From Pedobacter sp. SL55 (GTDB lineage Bacteria > Bacteroidota > Bacteroidia > Sphingobacteriales > Sphingobacteriaceae): a stretch of 64,000 bases of DNA. The translations under genes were made by a program, and so were the position numbers. The stretch is taken from contig NZ_CP113059.1 of the NCBI RefSeq assembly GCF_026625705.1, forward strand, positions 1,178,001 through 1,242,000, read 5' to 3'. The notes beneath the pieces are model-generated. The model did no database searches and was not told where the DNA came from. It was given only the letters and a program-made list of their open reading frames with translations. Position 1 is the stretch's first letter, and every line of letters starts with the position of its first letter. Of the stretch, positions 18,159 to 27,291 are shown one piece after another.

Positions 18159-19025
18159 TTAGGGTTTGCCTTTGATAAAAATAACGTTGGCCACCTTTCT
18201 TTCGCCTTCATGGTCCCATTTTTTGTTATCAGATGGATGATTGACCACGCCATTGTCTCCATAATCTTTCGCCCAAAGTGTGGTAGAGCCGCCACCATCT
18301 AGGTTAATAGCGCTGGTGCAGCCCAGCCATTGCATGATTTTTGCAAGCTCAAAAAGGCTCATTCCAGCAGAGTTTCCTTGTCGGCCATCTACGGTTAATA
18401 ACAACACGCTACCGTTGGGTTTAACGCCAATAGCCGTACGTGGGTGGCGCAATTTGTTGAAAGTAACCGAGTCTAGTTTCTCCTTTTGGTTATCCAAAAG
18501 CAACAAGGGTCCACTTAACATGATATTTTTATCGCTCAAGTTATTTTCCCACTTATCGGTGCCGTCCCATTTTTTAATAGCCAGTAGATAATCGTTTATT
18601 ACCACAGCCGCTTGTTGGTGCAGGGCTCTCTTGTTGTTTTTTTCTTGTCTGTTTTGGTTGATGATTGTATCGTTAACCTTAACAAAGTCTACCGAGCCTC
18701 CGTTTTTAATATCGAAAAAAGTGCCGTTTACCGCTGCAATAGCTTTATGTTTTTTGGCAAATGCCGATGTTGTGATCAGTTCTTTCTTATCATAGCCTAT
18801 AAAAAACCCAGGCGCTTTTTTATGCTTTTTTACTTCTACAAAGCTGATGTACTGGTTAGCATTAAATAAGCTACTGTCGCTAAACTGATAGGTGTAAACT
18901 TTTGTTTTTTTAGCTACGGAGCTTTTGCTCCATTTTGCTTTGGTAAAAACTAAAGAGTCTGCATTTTGAGCATAAATATTGCCAGAAACAAGGGTAAGTA
19001 AGAATATTCGTATAAGAAATTTCAT
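18159..19025 (-). CDS. phosphodiester glycosidase (NAGPA-like) family protein
   Basis: This secreted 288-aa protein has a signal peptide (FLIRIFLLTLVSGNIYA) and the NAGPA/phosphodiester glycosidase domain. The conserved blocks are AAVNGTFFDIKNGGSVDF, HPRTAIGVKPNGSVLLLTVDGRQGNSAGMS, LFELAKIMQWLGCTSAINLDGGGSTTLW and the C-terminal ERKVANVIFI. Relatives remove GlcNAc from phosphodiester-linked glycans; bacterial members may trim envelope polymers such as teichoic acids or N-acetylglucosamine-1-phosphate caps. The substrate here is unknown. It lies 5 bp downstream of the aspartyl protease gene, a tight operon. Confidence 0.88.
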   Translation of the reverse strand: MKFLIRIFLLTLVSGNIYAQNADSLVFTKAKWSKSSVAKKTKVYTYQFSDSSLFNANQYISFVEVKKHKKAPGFFIGYDKKELITTSAFAKKHKAIAAVNGTFFDIKNGGSVDFVKVNDTIINQNRQEKNNKRALHQQAAVVINDYLLAIKKWDGTDKWENNLSDKNIMLSGPLLLLDNQKEKLDSVTFNKLRHPRTAIGVKPNGSVLLLTVDGRQGNSAGMSLFELAKIMQWLGCTSAINLDGGGSTTLWAKDYGDNGVVNHPSDNKKWDHEGERKVANVIFIKGKP

Positions 19026-19030
19026 TGCGG

Positions 19031-20269
19031 TTATATTCGTTTTTTAAGTTTTAATAATTTAATGATAAAGGCTTTGTCTCGCCAAACCTCAACAATTACG
19101 CTGTAGCCACTTTTGGCTTTAAATATGGCGCCAATATCGTCTAAAGAATAGTCATCTACTTTCTTGAAGTTGATAGAGATAATTTCATCTCCCACCATTA
19201 ATCCAACTAAGTCTGCAGGCGATTGCGGCTCAATTTTATTGATAAACGTTTTAGACGGCGGGCCACTTTCTGCATAAAGCTCAATTCCAGACATGTCGTG
19301 CTCAAAAGGCCTATTAAACTTTTCGTTTTTCTTAATGTACATGTATCGATTTTGATAATCGTATATGGTATTAAATCGGCTTAAAATTTCGGCTCCCAAA
19401 TTGGCATTACGGTCTTTATTTTTTAACGAATCTATGTTGTACTCTGGGTAACTCGAAATTATATCTCTGAAAACAAATTTGCCCAAACTTAGCGAAGCAA
19501 CTCTGCCAATCCTGCCTTTTATGCTTCCAGTTAATCCGTTGCCTAAATTGGCTTCCATTGTAAACGCTGGCTTCGGAAAAGGTTTGCCGTTTAAGGCTTC
19601 AAGAGAGATAGCGTGGCTTGCACCGCAATCTACCAATGCCTTTAAGGTTTGGGTTGCCAAGCCTTCCTGCTCAACCTTAAGCTTAACATAAGGCTTGTTT
19701 TCTATAAGCTCTAAAGGTATTTTCTCTCCTTTTAGTTTAATTTTTTTAGGGTGCGAAGCAAACCTTAACATCCTGTTGGTATAATCTACCTTTACCACAA
19801 AGCTGTTGAAGAAATTGTAGCCAATTAAGCCGTAAATTTTTTTGCCAACAAAGCCCGAAATTGGCAGTATATCGTCCTTTAAAAATACAGTGGGTATATT
19901 TTCTGCTTCGGAATCGCCAATTTTTACACTGGTAGCACCTAAAAAAGCATCAATACCATTAAAATTACCATAACCACTAATTTTAATGGCACGCGGATAT
20001 GGTACTTTTAAGCTTTCTTTTAAAGTTGTATCGGTAATGATCATTGGGTTAACGCCGGTATCCAAAATAAAATCAAAAGGGCCTTTGTCGTTAATGTATA
20101 TTGGTATAATGATGAGGCTTTTCTTTAGATCAAAGCCCATGGTTTGTGCTTTTCTACCATTAGCAAATTTAAAGTCTTGCGCAAATGCCAAACCTGGTGC
20201 AGCTAGTACACAGCAGATAAATAAGATATGGTATATTTTGAAATGAATGCTTGGTTTGCGGCTGTTCAT
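19031..20269 (-). CDS. retropepsin-like aspartyl protease with PDZ domain
   Basis: This 412-aa protein has a signal peptide ending GLAFAQ and two retropepsin-like lobes. The first contains FILDTGVN (Asp-Thr-Gly). The second contains ALVDCGASHAI, where DTG is replaced by DCG. The second half ends with a PDZ domain (about 320-405: INKIEPQSPADLVGLMVGDEIISINF). This clan-AA aspartyl protease plus PDZ arrangement recurs in Bacteroidota. The likely location is periplasmic or surface and the substrate is unknown. It is the first gene of a three-gene run with NAGPA and a lipoprotein. It is divergent from dacB across a 99-bp spacer. Confidence 0.88.
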   Translation of the reverse strand: MNSRKPSIHFKIYHILFICCVLAAPGLAFAQDFKFANGRKAQTMGFDLKKSLIIIPIYINDKGPFDFILDTGVNPMIITDTTLKESLKVPYPRAIKISGYGNFNGIDAFLGATSVKIGDSEAENIPTVFLKDDILPISGFVGKKIYGLIGYNFFNSFVVKVDYTNRMLRFASHPKKIKLKGEKIPLELIENKPYVKLKVEQEGLATQTLKALVDCGASHAISLEALNGKPFPKPAFTMEANLGNGLTGSIKGRIGRVASLSLGKFVFRDIISSYPEYNIDSLKNKDRNANLGAEILSRFNTIYDYQNRYMYIKKNEKFNRPFEHDMSGIELYAESGPPSKTFINKIEPQSPADLVGLMVGDEIISINFKKVDDYSLDDIGAIFKAKSGYSVIVEVWRDKAFIIKLLKLKKRI

Positions 20270-20368
20270 GAAACTAAATTAATAAATTAGTGGTCACAAA
20301 CCTTGAGTCTAAAAATTAAATTCAAAAAACAAGAGCTAACAAAACACCATTGTTTAGCCGCAATTTAG

Positions 20369-21697
20369 ATGAATAAACTTAAAACGAAAATTATTGTATT
20401 AGGCGCTATGTGTTTGGTTTCGGCATTTTACGCTTGCAAACCCAACCAAATCATCGCTAAAAAAGTAGCTAAAGAATTTAAAAATTCGGCAATGCTGAAC
20501 AAATACCAAGTTGGCTTTGCTTTGTACGATATGGCGGGCAGCGAAATGATTTTTCAAAAAGATGCCGATAAATATTTTACGCCAGCATCTAACACTAAAT
20601 TATTCACGTTTTATGCAGGTTTAAAAATTACACCAGATTCTATCCCTTCGTTACGTTATATAGAAAAAGGGGATTCGCTAATTTTTTGGGGTACTAAGCG
20701 ACCCATCGTTGTTACACACCGTATTAAAGGGAACAAAAGCTGTAGAGCTGTTAAAAAACAGTGATAAGAAGTTGTTTTTTGCGCATGGCAGATACAAAGG
20801 AGATTTCTTTGGAAATGGCTGGAGCTGGGATGACTATAATGATTATTATCAGCCAGAAATTACAGAATTGCCCTTGTTTGATAATGTAGTACTGGTAACG
20901 GCCAAGCAGGCTGGCGAAATGACCATTACGCCAAAGGCTTTTAATTCTTGCTTTAGTTTAGATAGCACGAGTAAAGCAACGAAATTTAGTGTACAGCGAG
21001 AGTTTTTGACTAACAAATTTCATTATCCACCGGTAAAAACTACCGCCAATTACGAGCAGCAAATTCCTTTTAAAACATCAACGGGTACTACACTTACACT
21101 TTTAACAGATACGCTAAAGAAGGAAGTTCAGCTGATTAACTACGAGCTGCCTAAAGAGGCAAAAACCATTTACAGCACTAAGAGCGATGATGTTTTTAGG
21201 CAATTGATGCTGCCTTCCGACAACTTTGTTGCCGAGCAGTTGCTGCTTACCTACGCAGATAAATTGGGTTTAGAACTAAGTACGCCAAAGGTAATTGCCG
21301 CAATTAAAGAGAAGTATTTGGCCGAGCTTCCAGACCAGCCAAAATGGGTAGATGGCTCTGGACTTTCGAGAGGGAATTTGTTTACGCCACGCTCGTTAAT
21401 TAAGTTGTTAGATTTAATTTATAAAGAAGTGAATAACCGAGATCGCTTGTTCAGCATGTTACCCAAGCAGGAGGGAAATCGGGAACTTTGAGAAACGCTT
21501 ATCCAAAAACAGATACCCCTTTTGTTTATGGAAAAACAGGCACATTATCTGGCGTTCATAACCAAAGCGGCTATGTACTTACCAAAAAAGGAAAGTTGTT
21601 ACTTTATTCGTTTATGAACAACAACTACGTTCAATCTACAGCAGAGGTAAGAAAAGAAATGGTTAGGGTAGTAACCTACCTTCATGATAATTTTTAG
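20369..21697 (+). pseudogene. dacB: D-alanyl-D-alanine carboxypeptidase/endopeptidase, PBP4 (DacB) type, two frameshifts
   Basis: DacB-type enzymes trim and open peptidoglycan crosslinks. A lipoprotein-like signal (MCLVSAFYAC) leads to SxxK in PASNTKLFTF, the SGLSRGNLFTPR block (second motif) and GKTGTLSGVHNQSGYV (KTG). Three overlapping frames are needed. At 20696-20697 an extra A in GTACTAAGCG breaks the frame; removal gives FWGTSDPSLLHT. At 21473-21478 one base is missing from GAGGGAAATCG; adding it restores EGKSGTLRNAYP. All catalytic motifs are intact after repair, so the gene is probably functional and the lesions are sequence error. Repaired length is about 443 aa, near the family norm. 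Confidence 0.88.
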
Positions 21698-22021
21698 GGA
21701 GCATAAATTTGCGGTCACTGTTATTCAGTCAAGGAACTTTGTGTCAGTCTGAGCTTGTCGAAGACTTTTTCAAACAGTCGAAAACTCCAAACTATTTGTC
21801 CTTCGACAAGCTCAGACTGACAATATTTTAGGTTTTTCTCCTTAACTTTATCAAATTAGGCTTGCGGTTTCTTGACTTGTATTAAAGGATTTGGCAATAA
21901 TTACTAAGATTTAATTTGTTTTTGTGCGGCTTGTTGCGGTTTTGTGATTTATTTGTTAATATTACTAAGCGTTTCACTATCAAGTAAATTGCCTTAACCA
22001 AAACCTTAAAGCCCAACCAAG
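21698..22021. other. 324-bp spacer dominated by an inverted repeat
   Basis: No gene was seen between dacB and the GH18 gene. The left half is filled by a large inverted repeat (21742-21822). The right half is AT-rich with several TTTG motifs and presumably contains the GH18 promoter, which could not be placed with confidence. Confidence 0.6.
21742..21822. repeat. perfect 22-bp inverted repeat, CTGAGCTTGTCGAAG family
   Basis: The arm at 21742-21763 is the exact reverse complement of the arm at 21801-21822, separated by 37 bp. A related single arm occurs at 35279-35303. The core CTGAGCTTGTCGAAG belongs to a short intergenic repeat family. Confidence 0.85.
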
Positions 22022-23086
22022 ATGAAGAAATTATTACCCTATCTCCTAAGCCTATCTCTTTTTGTTGCTGCCTGTAAAAAAAATAATCCAGAGCCCACAC
22101 CAGAACCAATAACGCCACCAACAACAAATATTCCAACGCCACCTGCTAGAACGCCGTGGGTGGCCGGTACGTTCAAAATAGTGGCATACATGCCTGGCTA
22201 TAGAGATCCGGCAACGATAGATGACAGCAAATACAAAATGATTACCCATTTGTTGTTTGCGTTTTTAAATGTAAATCCAACTGGCGATGGGTCTGTAAAT
22301 CCTTTAACAGCTACTGAAAATGCCAGGTTTAATACGGTAAAAGCTAAGGCCTTGGCTAATAACGTAAAATTTGGGATTTCGGTAATGGGTGCAGAAGCAG
22401 TATTTGCAACTATAGCGGCATCGCCAACAGCAAGAACTAATTTCGTTAACAATGTGGTAAATTTCGCAAAAGTAAATGGTTTAGATGGGGTTGATATTGA
22501 TTGGGAATACCCGAGAACGGTTGGCGGAAATCCCAATCCCGATTTTACGGCATTGATGGCACAATTATCTGTAGCTTTACACAACGAGAACAAGTTTTTG
22601 AGTGCCGCTATAACGCCAGCTGTTTACGCTTCTACAAATAAAGACGCTATTTCGGCGGATGTTTATCAATATGTAGATTTCTTTAACATTATGCAGTATG
22701 ATGGCGGCGTAAATTACGACACCACTGATCCGTTAAACCATGCAACGTATAAAATGAGCGTTAATAGCCTAAATACTTGGATAGACACCAAAAAGATGCC
22801 TAAAGAAAAAGCCGTTGTTGGTATTCCGTTATATGGCAAACCCGCGAGTGGAAGTGCAAAGGGATATCGTGACATTGAAGCCAGCGGAGCTAACGTATAT
22901 TTGAATGTTGCCACGATTGGTTCGGTAGATTATGGTTACAACGGAATTGAATTGATATGGAAAAAAGCACAACTGGCTAAAGAGAGGGCTAATGGAATTA
23001 TGTTCTGGGAGTTTTCATTTGATTCGAATTCATCGAAATCTTTAATCAGAGCAGCAAACGACCAATTAGGAAGAAACTATAATTAA
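22022..23086 (+). CDS. glycoside hydrolase family 18 lipoprotein
   Basis: This 354-aa lipoprotein has a signal with lipobox LFVAAC at about residue 18, followed by a Pro/Thr-rich linker (about 20-45) and a GH18 TIM barrel. The catalytic motif DGxDxDxE is intact as LDGVDIDWEYP (about residue 158-168). The substrate-assisting FNIMQYDGG and the late barrel GIMFWEFSFD strands are also present. GH18 enzymes cleave beta-1,4-linked GlcNAc polymers such as chitin, or act as endo-beta-N-acetylglucosaminidases on glycans or peptidoglycan. The substrate is not determined. The stop codon overlaps the start of the next gene by one base (TAATG), so the two are translationally coupled. Confidence 0.92.
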   Translation: MKKLLPYLLSLSLFVAACKKNNPEPTPEPITPPTTNIPTPPARTPWVAGTFKIVAYMPGYRDPATIDDSKYKMITHLLFAFLNVNPTGDGSVNPLTATENARFNTVKAKALANNVKFGISVMGAEAVFATIAASPTARTNFVNNVVNFAKVNGLDGVDIDWEYPRTVGGNPNPDFTALMAQLSVALHNENKFLSAAITPAVYASTNKDAISADVYQYVDFFNIMQYDGGVNYDTTDPLNHATYKMSVNSLNTWIDTKKMPKEKAVVGIPLYGKPASGSAKGYRDIEASGANVYLNVATIGSVDYGYNGIELIWKKAQLAKERANGIMFWEFSFDSNSSKSLIRAANDQLGRNYN

Positions 23087-24129
23087 TGCAACAAAAATTT
23101 AATTTTCTTACATCGCCCTTGGCTAATAAAATTGTAGCCAAGGGCGATGAATACCTTTATTTTGGAGGAACGGCTTATTTGGGTATTCCCCAAAACAGCA
23201 ACTTTATTAAGTTGTATACCGAAGGAATAGCGCTTTATGGCTTAAACAATGGCACAAGTCGTGGTAACAACGTGCAGCTTGGCGTTTATAACGAAGCCGA
23301 AACCTTTGCGGCCAACCGTTTTGGTGCCGAAGCCGCTTTGATAACTTCTAGTGGCTATTTGGCAGCTAAATTAACGGTGCGGCTACATACGCAACGTGGC
23401 GAAATCCGTTATGCACCAAATACGCATCCTGCTTTGTGGCTAAATGGTAATCCAGAAAATTACTTAGATTTTGCGCAATGGAGTAAAGAAATTGTAACGG
23501 AAATTAATGGCAGTAAAAGCAAAGATTGGGTGTTGTTGAGCAATTCGATGAACAATCTTTATCCAGAGATATACGATTTCAGTTTCATCAATAATTTTAG
23601 TACGGATAAAAACATCACTTTAATTATCGACGATTCTCATGGAATTGGCTTGCTTAACGGAGGTAATTCGGTGTTGCAGAGCTTACCGAAAAGCACAAAC
23701 GTTGAGGTTATAGTGGTAGCGTCGATGGCCAAAGCATTGGGGCTAGATGCTGGAGTGGTTTTAGGCTCCACCAAATCAATCTCAGAATTAAAGCAAAGCG
23801 ATGAGTTTTATGGAGCTTCTCCGCCTGCCGCCGCGGGTTTATACGCCTTCATTCAGGCGCAAGATATTTATCGTGATAGCTACAAAAAGCTTCAAGAAAA
23901 CGTAAAAATATTTAAACAACAGCTGGCCAATAAAAATGAATGGTATTTTGTTGATGACTTTCCTGTATTTTTGTGCAAGCAGCCAGCTATTGAGCAGCGG
24001 TTATTGGAGCAAAAAATTCTGATTTCTTCTTTCCCTTATCCAGATAGAAACGGAAAGAATTTAAACCGAATTGTACTTTCTAGTTGGCATAGCGAAACAG
24101 ATATTTTGCAGCTGGTTACAGCATTATAG
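23086..24129 (+). CDS. PLP-dependent aminotransferase class I/II, alpha-oxoamine-synthase-like
   Basis: This 347-aa fold-type I PLP enzyme resembles 8-amino-7-oxononanoate synthase and related acyl-CoA:amino acid synthases. DDSHGIGLL contains the cofactor Asp/His pair, SMAKALGLDAGVV has the Schiff-base lysine, and NNGTSRGNNVQLGVYNEAE is the substrate loop. The chain is about 40 residues shorter than BioF. It starts one base inside the GH18 stop codon. No biotin gene lies nearby, so a BioF role is doubtful. Coupling to a cell-wall or glycan hydrolase and nearby peptidoglycan enzymes suggests a role in muropeptide or amino-sugar salvage, but that is inference. Confidence 0.78.
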   Translation: MQQKFNFLTSPLANKIVAKGDEYLYFGGTAYLGIPQNSNFIKLYTEGIALYGLNNGTSRGNNVQLGVYNEAETFAANRFGAEAALITSSGYLAAKLTVRLHTQRGEIRYAPNTHPALWLNGNPENYLDFAQWSKEIVTEINGSKSKDWVLLSNSMNNLYPEIYDFSFINNFSTDKNITLIIDDSHGIGLLNGGNSVLQSLPKSTNVEVIVVASMAKALGLDAGVVLGSTKSISELKQSDEFYGASPPAAAGLYAFIQAQDIYRDSYKKLQENVKIFKQQLANKNEWYFVDDFPVFLCKQPAIEQRLLEQKILISSFPYPDRNGKNLNRIVLSSWHSETDILQLVTAL

Positions 24130-24161
24130 CCGGCTTTTACTTACGTTACATAAAAATTGAA

Positions 24162-24713
24162 ATGAAGAAATTACTTTTGTTATTTGTGTTGGCTCTTAGT
24201 TTACAGCAGGTTTTGTATGCTCAAAAAACGCTAAAAGTTTGGGTGGTAAGACACGCTGAAAAAGATGCTTTAGACCCTCAAGATAAAGATCCGGATTTAT
24301 CGGCAGACGGGGCAAAAAGAGCTGAAGCTTTAATGAAAAGGCTAAAAGGGCAGAAGATAGATTCAATTTTTGTTACAGACTACAAAAGAACAAAGCTTAC
24401 AGGTTTTCCGTTGGCCGATAGGATTGGCATTTCGTTGAAAACCTATGAGCCAAGCAAGGCTTCAGAGCTTTCGGCCAACCTAAAAGCAAATGCCGGAGGT
24501 AAGAAAATACTGATTGTTGGACACTCTAACACTGTTTTAGAATTGATAGAAGCTTTTGGAGGCAAAAGACCTGTAGCTAAGCTCTCTGATGATGATTATG
24601 ACTATATTTTTGAGCTTACTATAAAGGGCGATAAAGTGGATGTAAAAACGGATCATTATGGCGAAGAAAGCCGTAGTAAGCCGGGAGCAGAGCAGAAAGA
24701 AATGAAAATGTAG
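24162..24713 (+). CDS. secreted histidine phosphatase family protein
   Basis: This 183-aa protein has a signal peptide (LLLFVLALSLQQVLYAQ) and a histidine-phosphatase (phosphoglycerate mutase-like) core. The phospho-accepting motif is VVRHAEKD at about residue 30. The second histidine is in LIVGHSNTV at about residue 118, and SADGAKRAEAL follows the first motif as in the SixA/PhoE-type branch. Substrate unknown; periplasmic location is inferred from the signal. It lies 32 bp after the PLP-enzyme gene and probably shares its transcript. A short hairpin (24714-24732) follows. Confidence 0.88.
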   Translation: MKKLLLLFVLALSLQQVLYAQKTLKVWVVRHAEKDALDPQDKDPDLSADGAKRAEALMKRLKGQKIDSIFVTDYKRTKLTGFPLADRIGISLKTYEPSKASELSANLKANAGGKKILIVGHSNTVLELIEAFGGKRPVAKLSDDDYDYIFELTIKGDKVDVKTDHYGEESRSKPGAEQKEMKM

Positions 24714-24732
24714 GATTTAGCCGGGCTAAATC
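24714..24732 (+). terminator. weak terminator-like hairpin
   Basis: GATTTAGC and GCTAAATC form an 8-bp stem around a 3-nt loop directly after the phosphatase stop codon. The downstream T-tract is poor, so efficiency is doubtful. Confidence 0.35.
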
Positions 24733-24798
24733 TTCGGAATATTATCCTTTATTGGTTTAACGGGTTTGCCTTATCATAATGCCAACTTGTGTAGCGTT

Positions 24799-25485
24799 TT
24801 ACAGTTTTTCAAATGGAATATCCATTAAAGGATAATCTTGCCAGCCTATAAAATCAAAGTGCCACCACTCGTTATAGATCACTTTAAAACCATTTGCTTG
24901 CATGGTGTTGATCAATAAATCTCGATTTTTGATGATTTGAGGCGGAAGGTTGGTGTAATGTGCCGCTGCAGCAGCTTCAAAACTATCATAAGGGGTGGGC
25001 ATGGGCACATCTTTACCCGTTTTTAAATCGATGATACTTAAATCAACCGCACAACCGCGATTGTGTTTAGATCCTTTCGCCGGATTAGCGACAAAGTTTT
25101 TATCACTAGCTTTTTCATAGAAAGAAACGGTTACCGCGTAAGGCCTGTATCCATCATAAATTTTAAGACCGTAGCCCTTTTTCTTCAGCTCTGCTTGTAT
25201 CAACTTTAGCTTTTCTACCACTGGTTTGCGGGCAAAAGCACGGGCCTGCTTGTACATTACCTGCTTCATGAAGTTGTTTTTTGTTGCATAGCGGATATCA
25301 AGCACAACAGATGGGATGGCTTTTTTGATATCAACCAGTTCCAAATTTGGATTTTGGGCTACATCTGCCTTGTAAACCTCAAAGTCGTCGACAATCTTTA
25401 AACCATACTTGCTTTGTGCATTTTTTTGAGCGCATGCAGTTACACAGGTTGTAAGCAGTAATAAAAATAACAAAAGCCTTTTCAT
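24799..25485 (-). CDS. ddpX: D-alanyl-D-alanine dipeptidase (VanX/DdpX type, M15D)
   Basis: This 228-aa zinc peptidase hydrolyses D-Ala-D-Ala. The metal ligands are in SKHNRGCAVDL (His, Asp) and EWWHFDF (catalytic Glu, third ligand His), the M15D pattern; YDGYRPY carries the usual arginine. The N-terminus ends TTCVTAC|AQ, a plausible lipobox, placing it in the periplasm or outer membrane, unlike cytoplasmic VanX. It is 11 bp downstream of ald, so D-Ala-D-Ala cleavage could feed alanine to alanine dehydrogenase. There is no vanHA or sensor pair nearby, so it is a peptidoglycan-turnover enzyme rather than a resistance gene. Confidence 0.92.
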   Translation of the reverse strand: MKRLLLFLLLLTTCVTACAQKNAQSKYGLKIVDDFEVYKADVAQNPNLELVDIKKAIPSVVLDIRYATKNNFMKQVMYKQARAFARKPVVEKLKLIQAELKKKGYGLKIYDGYRPYAVTVSFYEKASDKNFVANPAKGSKHNRGCAVDLSIIDLKTGKDVPMPTPYDSFEAAAAAHYTNLPPQIIKNRDLLINTMQANGFKVIYNEWWHFDFIGWQDYPLMDIPFEKL

Positions 25486-25496
25486 TTTCCTGACGG

Positions 25497-26721
25497 TTAT
25501 TGGTTAGAAAGCACCAGCAGCTCTAAATCTTTATAGGGTAGGTTAAACATATTGGCTAAATCTTTATTGGTCAAGTGTCCTTGGTAGCAATAAAGGCCAT
25601 CTCTAATTCCTGGTCTATTCCATACCATATTCATTAAACCGCCCATGTCGCCAATATCTACCAGTATAGGCGCAAAGATATTGGTTAGCGCATAAGAAGC
25701 TGTGCGAGGCACTCTAGAAGCTATATTAGGCACACAATAATGTATCACATCGTGCTTTACAAAAACAGGGTCTTTATGGCTGGTTACTTCCGAAGTTTCG
25801 AAGCAACCGCCTTGGTCTATACTTACATCAACCACCACAGAGTGCGGTTTCATTTTGGCTACGGTTTCTTCCATTACTACACAAGGGCTGCGGCCATGAT
25901 CAGAGCGTATGGCTCCAATCACTACGTCGCAAGTGGTAATGGCTTTTGCTAACACTATGGGCTGCATTACCGATGTAAAAACCCTGCTTCCTAAGTTGTT
26001 TTGCAGTCGCCTCAGCTTGAAAATGGAGCTGTCGAACACTTTTACCTCGGCGCCCAAAGAAAGGGCTGTTCTAGCTGCGTATTCGCCAACGGTACCAGCG
26101 CCTAAAATTACAATTTCGGTGGGTGGTACGCCTGTAAAACCACCTAGCATTAAGCCTTTGCCTCCAAAAGCACTGCTCAAGTATTCGGCTGCAATAAAAA
26201 TAGAAGTGGCACCCACAATTTCGCTCATGGCACGTACTACGGTAAGTACATTGCCTTCATCGCGGATGTTTTCGAAACACAAAGCATTAATTTTTTTGCT
26301 AGCAAGGCTTTCAATATTTCTGCTTTTAATGTGCCAATTTGTAGTGCCGAAATCAATGTTTGGCCTTTGTGCATTAGAGCAATTTCTGCTATCGTTGGCG
26401 GAGCAATTTTTACAATGATATCGGCAGCCCAAACATCTTTTTTGTCGAAAGATATTTGTGCACCTTGCTCGCTATAATCTTTGTCGCTGAAATTAGCGCC
26501 ATCGCCCGCACCAGTTTCCATTATCACTTTGTGGCCGTTATTAACCAAAAGCGCTACAGAGAGTGGCGTTAACGCAATTCTACATTCCTGATGAGAAGTT
26601 TCCTTCGGTATTCCAATAAATAAGCTGTTGCTTTTTTTCCAGTTTCTAGCATTGCTTCTTGGGTTTGCATTAAACCTCTTTGGGCAATTGCCGCCATTTC
26701 ATCGCGTAGTCCTGTAGCCAT
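25497..26721 (-). pseudogene. ald: alanine dehydrogenase, broken by two single-base deletions
   Basis: Alanine dehydrogenase oxidises L-alanine to pyruvate with NAD+. The product would be about 408 aa and spans three frames. From the ATG at 26721 (MATGLRDEMAAIAQRG) the frame fails at T7 26632-26638, where eight are needed; this restores KSNSLFIGIPKETSHQECRIALTP. It fails again at T7 26291-26297, also needing eight, to give LLAKKINALCFENIRDE. NAD-binding ILGAGTVGEYAA and the C-terminal MGGLMNMVWNRPGIRDGLY are intact. Both lesions are in poly-A/T runs. The gene lies between tsaE and ddpX on the same strand, and the loss is probably a sequencing artefact. Confidence 0.88.
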
Positions 26722-26795
26722 TATTTATGGTGTAGTTTAAGAAAATGAAGATACGAAAAGATAATGAAAATCTTAACTATGCGTGATATCAACCT

Positions 26796-27221
26796 TTATA
26801 CTTCAATTTTAGTGAATTGAAATATCCGTTGCTCATTACCATTAACGGATATTTCAACTTTTACATATTCTTCGGGCAGTAATTCGGCCACTTTAGATGG
26901 CCATTCTATTAAGCAATAATTACCGCTGTAAAAATATTCTTCGTAGCCAATATCGTAGGCTTCTTGTAGGTTTTTCAATCTATAGAAATCGAAATGATAA
27001 ACAGCACCTTTAGCACTATCGTATTCGTTAACAATAGAAAAAGTTGGGCTGCTAACCACATCTTCCACCCCTAAAGCCTCACAAAGTGATTTGATAAAGG
27101 TAGTTTTCCCGGCTGCCATGTCTCCCTCAAAAATGAAAAACTTTTGATCGTTGGCAAATTTTAATAATTCTTCGGCAACATGAGGTAATTCTGCTAGGCT
27201 ATTGATAGTAATAGATTTCAT
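26796..27221 (-). CDS. tsaE: tRNA threonylcarbamoyladenosine biosynthesis ATPase TsaE
   Basis: TsaE is a small P-loop ATPase required with TsaB/TsaC/TsaD for the t6A modification of ANN-decoding tRNAs. The P-loop is GDMAAGKTTFIKSL (about residue 30), followed by VSSPTFSIVNEY and the C-terminal LIEWPSK block. The ATG at 27221 (MKSITINS) is preferred to the upstream codon at 27230, because a perfect TATCTTTG box ends only 7 nt before it, suggesting a nearly leaderless mRNA. The product is 141 aa. It is the gene between porX and ald, an order I recall from other Bacteroidota. Confidence 0.94.
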   Translation of the reverse strand: MKSITINSLAELPHVAEELLKFANDQKFFIFEGDMAAGKTTFIKSLCEALGVEDVVSSPTFSIVNEYDSAKGAVYHFDFYRLKNLQEAYDIGYEEYFYSGNYCLIEWPSKVAELLPEEYVKVEISVNGNEQRIFQFTKIEV

Positions 27222-27227
27222 TCTATA

Positions 27228-27235
27228 CAAAGATA
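27228..27235 (-). promoter_or_regulatory. candidate -7 box of tsaE
   Basis: It reads TATCTTTG on the minus strand, a perfect TAnnTTTG, ending 7 nt before the tsaE ATG. A TATG lies 19 nt upstream where TTTG is expected. Confidence 0.4.
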
Positions 27236-27241
27236 TACTTT

Positions 27242-27286
27242 AACCACATAGATACATAAGACAATTATCTATGCGCCTATGTGGTT
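27242..27286. repeat. AACCACATAG/CTATGTGGTT inverted repeat
   Basis: Two perfect 10-bp arms with an imperfect inner match (ATAGATACAT/TTATCTATG) lie between porX and tsaE. It overlaps the presumed upstream part of the tsaE promoter. Confidence 0.6.
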
Positions 27287-27291
27287 GATGG

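Noticed and set aside
23086..24129. A bioF gene for biotin synthesis
   Set aside because: It is shorter than BioF, coupled to a GH18 gene and has no other biotin gene nearby.
24799..25485. A vancomycin-resistance vanX
   Set aside because: It has an export signal and no vanH, vanA or regulator neighbours; it fits wall-turnover dipeptidase.
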